A DNA stretch of 9,162 bases. Origin: Candidatus Nomurabacteria bacterium. GTDB lineage: Bacteria; Patescibacteriota; Minisyncoccia; Phycocordibacterales; UBA9973. Under the pieces are notes generated by a model. That model was not told where the DNA came from, did no database searches, and saw only the letters and a list, made by a program, of their open reading frames with translations. The stretch covers positions 1 to 9,162 of the forward strand of contig CALQZZ010000019.1 of the NCBI GenBank assembly GCA_943350065.1, given 5' to 3'. Made by a program: the position numbers and the translations under genes. This document shows, in pieces, positions 5,239 through 9,162 of the stretch (position 1 is its first letter; every line of letters begins with the position of its first letter).

Positions 5239-6031
5239 ATTTAATAAAACTTTTGGAATTACAGACAGCCTGGATAAAGAAAAGGCTAAGTTTGTTCAGC
5301 GTATTAATCAAACGGTTTTTAAGTTTATTCACGAGAGTCCTAGATATCCAGATGAATATGAATCAATTTTTAAAATTGTTTGCTATGGACTCGGCTTAAA
5401 CGCAGATGAATTAATTTCTGATGCAAACTATAACAGCTATGGCAGTCTTTATATCCCAGATTTAAAAGAGATTACTTCAAATAATTTCATGGAAACCTTA
5501 AAGGTTCTCCATTTGCTATATAAAGCCGCCAAAGCTCCTGAAAATATTGAAATGATTAACGGATGGATAGAGACTGCGTTTACTGTTGCTACGGTAGATT
5601 TAGGTGTTCGATGGAAAGACGGCATGTTTTATCCAAGTGGGGCTAAAGAATTAGATGAAAAATTAATTGATGATAATCTCGACTGGTTAGCGAAATTCCC
5701 CGAGACTAAAAAACAATTCTCAACAGCACTTCAACATTTCAAAACTTCTCTTACGAATGTATCAGCTAGGAAAGATGCGATAACCAATGCCTATTCTGCA
5801 ATGGAAAGACTTGCTCAGCACATCCTTTCAAATAGTAAGAATTTTGATGCAAATTCAAATGAGCTAGTATCACGCCTTAATCTACCAAAAGAATATACAA
5901 ATATACTTCATTATTATAAGCAAATTGCACATGAATATAGTAGTAGGCATGCAGGAAGTGAATGTAATCATAATGAGACAGAAGCCTTTATATACTTAAC
6001 GGGATTATTGATGAGATTAATGAGCAAATAA
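5225..6031 (+). CDS. HEPN-like/abortive-infection-like protein
   Basis: 268 residues, soluble and mostly helical. The middle carries a well-patterned block, LGVRWKDGMFYPSGAKELD (126-144) followed by DDNLDWLAKFP. The C-terminal third is a helical bundle with AITNAYSAMERLAQHIL (185-201) and SSRHAGSE...ETEAFIYLTGLLMRLM (239-266). The R241-H242 pair followed by an acidic residue and a terminal helix resembles the 'RHG/RHA' ending of Abi_C-type HEPN domains, many of which are ribonucleases or defence effectors. It lacks the classical spaced R-x4-6-H motif, so activity is uncertain. It starts 54 bases after tRNA-Glu, with no promoter I can recognise and no Shine-Dalgarno, and is followed 17 bases later by a second gene, so the pair looks like one unit. 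The HEPN call is from pattern memory, not a search. Confidence 0.75.
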   Translation: MSLSEFNKTFGITDSLDKEKAKFVQRINQTVFKFIHESPRYPDEYESIFKIVCYGLGLNADELISDANYNSYGSLYIPDLKEITSNNFMETLKVLHLLYKAAKAPENIEMINGWIETAFTVATVDLGVRWKDGMFYPSGAKELDEKLIDDNLDWLAKFPETKKQFSTALQHFKTSLTNVSARKDAITNAYSAMERLAQHILSNSKNFDANSNELVSRLNLPKEYTNILHYYKQIAHEYSSRHAGSECNHNETEAFIYLTGLLMRLMSK

Positions 6032-6048
6032 TCCCAATATGAATATTT

Positions 6049-6741
6049 ATGTCACGCCAAAAAAATATCGGAGCACAAATTAATCGAGAAAAAGAAATAT
6101 TACCTAAAATTGAGAAGGAATATAATAATTCTTTGCACACTAAAAATATAGATGAGGACTTGAAACTTGATATTCAAACTTTCTGTGGACATTTACGTTC
6201 CGCACTAGATTATCTTGCAAACGATATTGTAGAAAAATATTGCCCAAACGCTAAAAAGGGTGATAGATTATATTTCCCAATAACTGACAGTGGTGCTTCT
6301 TTCAAACAGAGAATGATTGATTCTTACCCTAACCTACAGACAAACTGTCCAGATCTTTATTTACTGCTCGAATCAGTACAGCCTTATTTGAAAAGTGAAA
6401 ATAAGTGGCTGGGTCAATTCAATAAAATTAATAACGAAAATAAACATTCAGATTTAGTAGAACAAGTCCGAACGGAAACTAAGCGTGTCAGTGTAACTAG
6501 TCCGAATGGAGGTTCAGTCTCTTGGGGTCCAGGCGTAACTTTTGGTGCAGGAGTTCAAATTATGGGGGTTCCAGTTGACCCACGGACTCAATTACCTGTA
6601 CCGAATAATATTGTAAAAACTGAAATTATTACTTGGGTTGATTTTAAATTTGATAGTATAGATGTTTCTGCTCTTTGGTTACTGAAGGAAAGCTTGAAAC
6701 AAGTTAGTCTCATTAATTCCCAAATAATCAATTTTTTATAA
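6049..6741 (+). CDS. Conserved-type hypothetical protein with HLRSALDYLA and NKH motifs
   Basis: 230 residues, no signal or membrane segment. The N-terminal half is helical and carries FCGHLRSALDYLANDI (45-60), then YFPITDSG (75-82), SVQPYLK (109-115) and FNKINNENKHSDL (124-136). This succession (RSALDxLA helix, FPI, QPY, N-NKH) is typical of a widespread unnamed family in actinobacteria and others that I associate with HEPN-like helical bundles; no function is established to my knowledge. The second half is different: Gly/Ser/Pro-rich SPNGGSVSWGPGVTFGAG (151-168), then strands and a final helix. It is the second gene of the two-gene unit behind tRNA-Glu, 17 bases after the first. A role with its partner in defence or as a toxin-antitoxin pair is an inference from context. 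Confidence 0.72.
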   Translation: MSRQKNIGAQINREKEILPKIEKEYNNSLHTKNIDEDLKLDIQTFCGHLRSALDYLANDIVEKYCPNAKKGDRLYFPITDSGASFKQRMIDSYPNLQTNCPDLYLLLESVQPYLKSENKWLGQFNKINNENKHSDLVEQVRTETKRVSVTSPNGGSVSWGPGVTFGAGVQIMGVPVDPRTQLPVPNNIVKTEIITWVDFKFDSIDVSALWLLKESLKQVSLINSQIINFL

Positions 6742-6750
6742 TCGCACGAG

Positions 6751-6791
6751 AAGGTTCAAATTGGTGTAATGAAAAGGCACTAATTCACCTT
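6751..6791 (+). other. Imperfect hairpin after the two-gene unit
   Basis: AAGGT (6751-6755) pairs with ACCTT (6787-6791); AATT (6759-6762) with AATT (6782-6785); an alternative uses GGTG-T-AAT against ATTCACC. There is no U-tract after it, so it is a poor intrinsic terminator. It may be a leftover structured element at the right end of the accessory segment. Confidence 0.3.
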
Positions 6792-6848
6792 ATGGGGCAA
6801 GGAATCAAGTTTGTTCTATCTGCTGAACGCTCACAAAATTTTAATATA

Positions 6849-6857
6849 TGATATAAT
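6849..6857 (+). promoter_or_regulatory. Extended -10 promoter giving a nearly leaderless transcript
   Basis: TGA-TATAAT (TATAAT 6852-6857) is a perfect -10 with the TGn extension and no convincing -35. The ATG at 6865 is only 8 bases after the box, where transcription would normally start. This supports the ATG over the upstream TTG at 6811, which would put the promoter inside the gene. Confidence 0.7.
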
Positions 6858-6864
6858 AAAGTGT

Positions 6865-7689
6865 ATGAGTTTAGAAACTATACCAACAGTAACATCTGAC
6901 CAAGCAGAAGCAGTAACTACTCCTGAAGTTTCTCAAGCAGAAATACAGCAGGATAGGCCTCTTACCCCAGAAATGGAAGCAACTCTTTTGGGACAAAAGC
7001 ACGATGAATATTCATCTAAAATAGATAAAATAAACAACTCACAAAACACTACAAAAGAAAAATTAAATGATTTATATGCAAAGCTTGGTATTTCTCCAAA
7101 AGAAGAAGTTATACCTAGTATTCAAGCTTCAGAAGAAGAAAAACAAAAAATCATAGCAGATCAAGAAGAAGTAAAAAATAAATTAGACACTCTTCTTTTA
7201 GAAGTTAAACGTAAAGAAGAAATCCAAGCTGAGAAAAAAAGATTATTAAATGAACTCCTAAAAGAGATTACTTTAGCAATTTCAAACAAAGTAAATGATG
7301 AACCATTAGCATCATTTGTACAAAATTTTCAATGGCGAAGTCCAGTTTTTATGGGAAAGCCTCCTACTGAAATTTCTGAAATAATAAAACGCTTATCGGA
7401 ATTTATAACAGATCATGGAGAAATTACTGATGAGGATTTAAAAAAAGTTCCAGAAATAGAAAAAGAACTTGAAAAAGATATATCTACTGAAGCTGAAAAG
7501 AATGTTACTAATAGTTTGGAAGAAAAAAATGGAACTGATATTGAAAATACTGCAACTATTGAAGTAAAAAATACTAATGAAATACCAATAGGGTATGAAG
7601 GTAAATCTTATACTCCTAATGAGCTTCTTGCTCATATTGAAAATCAGAATCAAACAACTGAAAGTACTTCTACAGAAGAAGCTAAATAA
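6865..7689 (+). CDS. Acidic coiled-coil hypothetical protein
   Basis: 274 residues, very rich in Glu and Lys, no signal peptide or membrane segment. The N-terminus (about 1-35) is Thr/Pro/Gln-rich and probably disordered. Residues 40-135 have heptad-like helices (EMEATLLGQKHDEYSSKIDK, NTTKEKLNDLYAKL, EEEKQKIIADQEEVKNKL, VKRKEEIQAEKKRLLNELL), fitting a coiled coil. A short less-charged part FVQNFQWRSPVFMGKPP (151-167) breaks it. The C-terminus is again acidic, with IGYEGKSYTPNELLAHI before a Thr/Glu-rich tail. I do not recognise a family; the only claim is a soluble coiled-coil structural or scaffolding protein. It has its own promoter and appears to be translated with almost no leader. The downstream hairpin may end its transcript. 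Confidence 0.75.
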   Translation: MSLETIPTVTSDQAEAVTTPEVSQAEIQQDRPLTPEMEATLLGQKHDEYSSKIDKINNSQNTTKEKLNDLYAKLGISPKEEVIPSIQASEEEKQKIIADQEEVKNKLDTLLLEVKRKEEIQAEKKRLLNELLKEITLAISNKVNDEPLASFVQNFQWRSPVFMGKPPTEISEIIKRLSEFITDHGEITDEDLKKVPEIEKELEKDISTEAEKNVTNSLEEKNGTDIENTATIEVKNTNEIPIGYEGKSYTPNELLAHIENQNQTTESTSTEEAK

Positions 7690-7703
7690 AATTCCCAAAA
7701 TAC

Positions 7704-7746
7704 CCTTATATTCTCTACAATCAAGTTCCAATTTACACTACTTAGG
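7704..7746. repeat. 43-bp direct repeat, copy A
   Basis: Matches 8403-8445 in 39 of 43 positions without gaps, starting CCTTATATTCTCTACAATCA and ending CACTACTTAGG. It begins 14 bases after the coiled-coil gene stop and is followed immediately by the long hairpin at 7748-7804. The two copies flank one small minus-strand gene. Confidence 0.9.
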
Positions 7747-7747
7747 G

Positions 7748-7804
7748 TCACAAAAGCGCGAATGCAAACAGACTAGACTACGCTAGTCTGTTTCGCTTTT
7801 GTGA
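7748..7804. other. Long two-part hairpin (22 bp of stem), possible terminator or RNA structure
   Basis: Outer arms TCACAAAAGCG (7748-7758) and CGCTTTTGTGA (7794-7804) are perfect. Inner arms AAACAGACTAG (7766-7776) and CTAGTCTGTTT (7783-7793) are perfect, with loop ACTACG. The only asymmetry is a 7-nt bulge on the left side (7759-7765). It may terminate the gene ending at 7689, although no classical U-tract follows the complete stem. A further small hairpin (ATTTTTC 7818-7824, GAAAAAT 7829-7835) follows. The rest of 7805-7910 shows no coding signal. Confidence 0.75.
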
Positions 7805-7908
7805 AGACGGAAGCATAATTTTTCAGTAGAAAAATAGCTGAGTCCGGGGCTGGAAAATTTGTTTTTGACGAAAAAAAAATTATTGTGGCTCACAGATTTT
7901 GATAAATA

Positions 7909-7936
7909 AAAAAGTCCTGCATTTCTGCCGGACTTA
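7909..7936 (-). terminator. Intrinsic terminator of the small minus-strand gene
   Basis: On the minus strand AAGTCC (7935-7930) pairs with GGACTT (7917-7912), with GC/GC inside and an A/T-rich loop, followed by TTTTTTATTTA. It lies 28 bases past the stop codon of the 7964-8287 gene. Confidence 0.8.
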
Positions 7937-7963
7937 ATAACTTGCAAAATAATAACAAAAGTT

Positions 7964-8287
7964 TTATTTTACAAAATATATAAAGATTCGTATATCTGTA
8001 ACTTCTATAAAATTTATATTATCTAATAGAAGTGTTGAATTTTCTATTTCGAGTCGTATATGATCTCCAATAGTATAATCCAAAGAACAGCAAGGTTTTA
8101 GTATTTTTACTTTTGTTCCTTTTGGGATTTTCCCAGAAAAAAAATTATAAGGATTATCCACTCCTTCACCAAAACGAGAAGTTCTAATTATTACAGGCAT
8201 ATCTATTTTTATAGAAAATATATGTCCAATAAAATCAGAAGATTCCATTCCAAGTTGCTCCATTAGGTAATTTTTAAATTCTTCCAT
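7964..8287 (-). CDS. Small hypothetical protein
   Basis: 107 residues from ATG 8287. The frame also contains a GTG at 8317, but an extended -10 box at 8308-8313 would place the transcription start near 8301, after that GTG, so the ATG is preferred. No family is recognised. The N-terminus is a short helix (MEEFKNYLMEQLGM). The rest alternates beta-type segments: HIFSIKIDMPVIIRTSR, KIPKGTKVKILKPCCSLDYTIGDHIRLEIEN, INFIEVTDIRIFIYFV. Segments like PKGTKVKIL and GDHIRLEI suggest a small beta-barrel (SH3/OB-like). A Cys-Cys pair lies in KPCCSL. No signal peptide. It is a single gene with its own promoter and terminator, enclosed by the two 43-bp direct repeats, so it may be a cassette. Confidence 0.62.
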   Translation of the reverse strand: MEEFKNYLMEQLGMESSDFIGHIFSIKIDMPVIIRTSRFGEGVDNPYNFFSGKIPKGTKVKILKPCCSLDYTIGDHIRLEIENSTLLLDNINFIEVTDIRIFIYFVK

Positions 8288-8307
8288 TTTTTTGTTTTTA
8301 TGGTACA

Positions 8308-8316
8308 AAATTAGCA
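8308..8316 (-). promoter_or_regulatory. Extended -10 promoter for the small minus-strand gene
   Basis: Minus-strand TGC-TAATTT (-10 at 8308-8313). A second possible promoter is just upstream: TTGACT (8358-8363), 17-nt spacer, TACTTT (8335-8340). The inner one leaves a leader of about 14 nt before ATG 8287. Confidence 0.45.
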
Positions 8317-8402
8317 CCTGGTTAATTTAATTAAAAAGTAACATTTAAACAACAATAAGTCAATATTATTAGCAATATCTTTATATTAAAATTCCTAAAT
8401 CT

Positions 8403-8445
8403 CCTTATATTCTCTACAATCAGGTTAAAATTTGCACTACTTAGG
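8403..8445. repeat. 43-bp direct repeat, copy B
   Basis: Second copy of the repeat at 7704-7746, same orientation, four substitutions and no gaps. Like copy A it is followed on the plus strand by a region with inverted symmetry. The remaining space 8318-8402 is AT-rich with no further gene seen. Confidence 0.9.
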
Positions 8446-8454
8446 ATTTATAAA

Positions 8455-8497
8455 ATAAAAAAACACGCTCTTCTTTTAAAAGATCATGGTTTTGTGT
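8455..8497 (-). terminator. Possible terminator of the lipoprotein gene
   Basis: On the minus strand AACAC and GTGTT enclose an imperfect stem with the self-complementary TCTTTTAAAAGA, followed by TTTTTATTTTA. The U-tract is good but the stem is weak, and the arms share only part of their sequence. Confidence 0.4.
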
Positions 8498-8513
8498 TCG
8501 TTAATAAAAACAT

Positions 8514-8987
8514 TTAAATTTTGAATTTTGAATCAATTATTTTTTCTACTGCAACTTCATCCAACACAGTAGTGTCCATTTGGGAAAGTATCTTACTTCC
8601 ATGAACAGAAAGCTCACCAGACTCATAAGAAAATACCAACAAAAGTGTTTTTCCGTTAGAATATTTTCTATCAAAAGAAACAGTTTCACTTCCAGATAGT
8701 GTTGTATACATAATATTAGTCCTGTTAGTACAAGTGTCAGTAAGAATAACTGTAACATTTATACTATCCTCAAAAGAACAGTAACGGAGACATTTTCTTT
8801 CTGGTAAAGTTTTGAAGGCTTCAGATACTAACCATTCATGCATTAAGTCAGTTTTCTTCATGTGAGAATTTGAAACGACCAAATTTGTTAGCTGCTTTTC
8901 TTCTTTAACTTCTGAATTGTTTGCACAAGAAGCTGTAAATAAAAAAAGTAAAAGTAATGATTTAATCTTTAAAATTGTTTTTTTCAT
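8514..8987 (-). CDS. Probable lipoprotein of unknown function
   Basis: 157 residues. The N-terminus MKKTILKIKSLLLLFLFTASC has a basic start, a hydrophobic stretch and a lipobox-like ending (TAS-C21), so the protein is probably exported and lipidated at C21, leaving a CANNSEVKEEK spacer as in surface lipoproteins. Threonine at -3 is less usual than leucine, so cleavage by ordinary signal peptidase is the alternative. The mature part holds three cysteines (C66 and C70 in KCLRYC, C86 in TDTC), which could form a disulfide outside the cell. A strand-rich part follows (INVTVILTDT, TLSGSETVSFDRKY, KTLLLVFSY). No family is recognised. It has a strong upstream promoter with a structured leader of about 80 nt. 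Confidence 0.75.
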   Translation of the reverse strand: MKKTILKIKSLLLLFLFTASCANNSEVKEEKQLTNLVVSNSHMKKTDLMHEWLVSEAFKTLPERKCLRYCSFEDSINVTVILTDTCTNRTNIMYTTLSGSETVSFDRKYSNGKTLLLVFSYESGELSVHGSKILSQMDTTVLDEVAVEKIIDSKFKI

Positions 8988-9021
8988 TTTTATTATTTTT
9001 TTTAAGAACCAGCCCTAGCCG

Positions 9022-9055
9022 CTAGTCCTTGTTTATATAGATAAGCAGAGACTAG
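9022..9055 (-). other. Structured leader of the lipoprotein gene
   Basis: In the predicted leader CTAGTC (9055-9050) pairs with GACTAG (9027-9022), extended inside by several pairs broken by C-A mismatches. CTAG at 9018-9015 offers a competing partner just downstream, so two alternative hairpins are possible. No known riboswitch is recognised. Confidence 0.35.
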
Positions 9056-9075
9056 ATGCTATTTAATTTGTATTT

Positions 9076-9104
9076 ATATTAACAGTAAATAATATTAATG
9101 TCAA
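9076..9104 (-). promoter_or_regulatory. Promoter of the lipoprotein gene
   Basis: Minus-strand TTGACA (9099-9104), exactly 17-nt spacer and TAATAT (9076-9081), preceded by TGT. It is among the best promoters of the window and directly follows the terminator of the gene beyond the right edge. Confidence 0.75.
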
Positions 9105-9111
9105 TAAAATA

Positions 9112-9141
9112 AAAAACTCTTAGGATAACCTAAGAGTTTTT
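9112..9141 (-). terminator. Strong terminator of an off-window minus-strand transcript
   Basis: A perfect 13-bp stem (AAAAACTCTTAGG 9112-9124, CCTAAGAGTTTTT 9129-9141) has loop ATAA. On the minus strand it is followed by further T residues. No plus-strand gene ends nearby, so it serves a gene entering from the right. Confidence 0.85.
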
Positions 9142-9162
9142 GTGTTGATAATGTTTTTCATA

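Noticed and set aside
6811..6864. TTG start adding 18 residues to the coiled-coil protein
   Set aside because: It would place a perfect extended -10 promoter inside the gene; the ATG at 6865 fits the predicted transcription start.
7690..7963. RNase P RNA or tmRNA, suggested by GAGTCCGGGGC near 7840
   Set aside because: Only a short resemblance; the other conserved blocks of either RNA are missing and the region is too short.
7704..8445. CRISPR array from the 43-bp repeats
   Set aside because: Only two copies, about 700 bases apart, with a gene between them and no cas genes.

Overview
The window looks like chromosomal DNA of an AT-rich bacterium. Standard stop codons are used, most starts have no visible Shine-Dalgarno sequence, intergenic spaces are compact and many proteins are small and unassigned. 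This would suit a Patescibacteria/CPR-type genome, but nothing here proves the lineage. Most recognisable promoters share a strong -10 box preceded by TGn, often with a TTGACA-like -35.

Left part (1-4540): a 5'-truncated ftsA, then ftsZ and a thioredoxin-reductase-like flavoprotein (trxB) two bases after ftsZ. ftsA and ftsZ are separated by a terminator and by an oppositely oriented small gene with a GlcG/HbpS-like pattern, so ftsZ-trxB has its own promoter. trxB carries an in-frame, GC-rich, perfect 14-bp palindrome that looks inserted. A convergent single-domain response-regulator receiver follows, and its promoter overlaps a perfect 10-bp-arm dyad.

Centre (4600-6800): tRNA-Ser(CGA) on the minus strand, then the most unusual locus. 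A good promoter leads into a broken copy of the 5' part of tRNA-Glu, whose D-loop is filled by a GC-rich palindrome. A small GIY-YIG nuclease gene follows, and its reading frame runs straight into and through an intact tRNA-Glu(UUC). The layout fits a roughly 258-bp nuclease-bearing insertion at the end of the tRNA D-arm that carried a replacement tRNA 5' portion. The nuclease appears to use the old tRNA promoter and to take its Shine-Dalgarno from the D-arm. Directly downstream, overlapping the ORF tail, is a two-gene unit: a HEPN-like/abortive-infection-like protein and a protein of the 'HLRSALDxLA...NKH' type. It is a candidate defence or toxin module parked behind the tRNA.

Right part (6800-9162): a nearly leaderless gene for an acidic coiled-coil protein, two copies of a 43-bp direct repeat (39/43 identical) flanking a small minus-strand gene, a long hairpin, and a minus-strand gene for a probable lipoprotein with a structured leader. 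At the edge is a strong terminator that belongs to an off-window minus-strand transcript.
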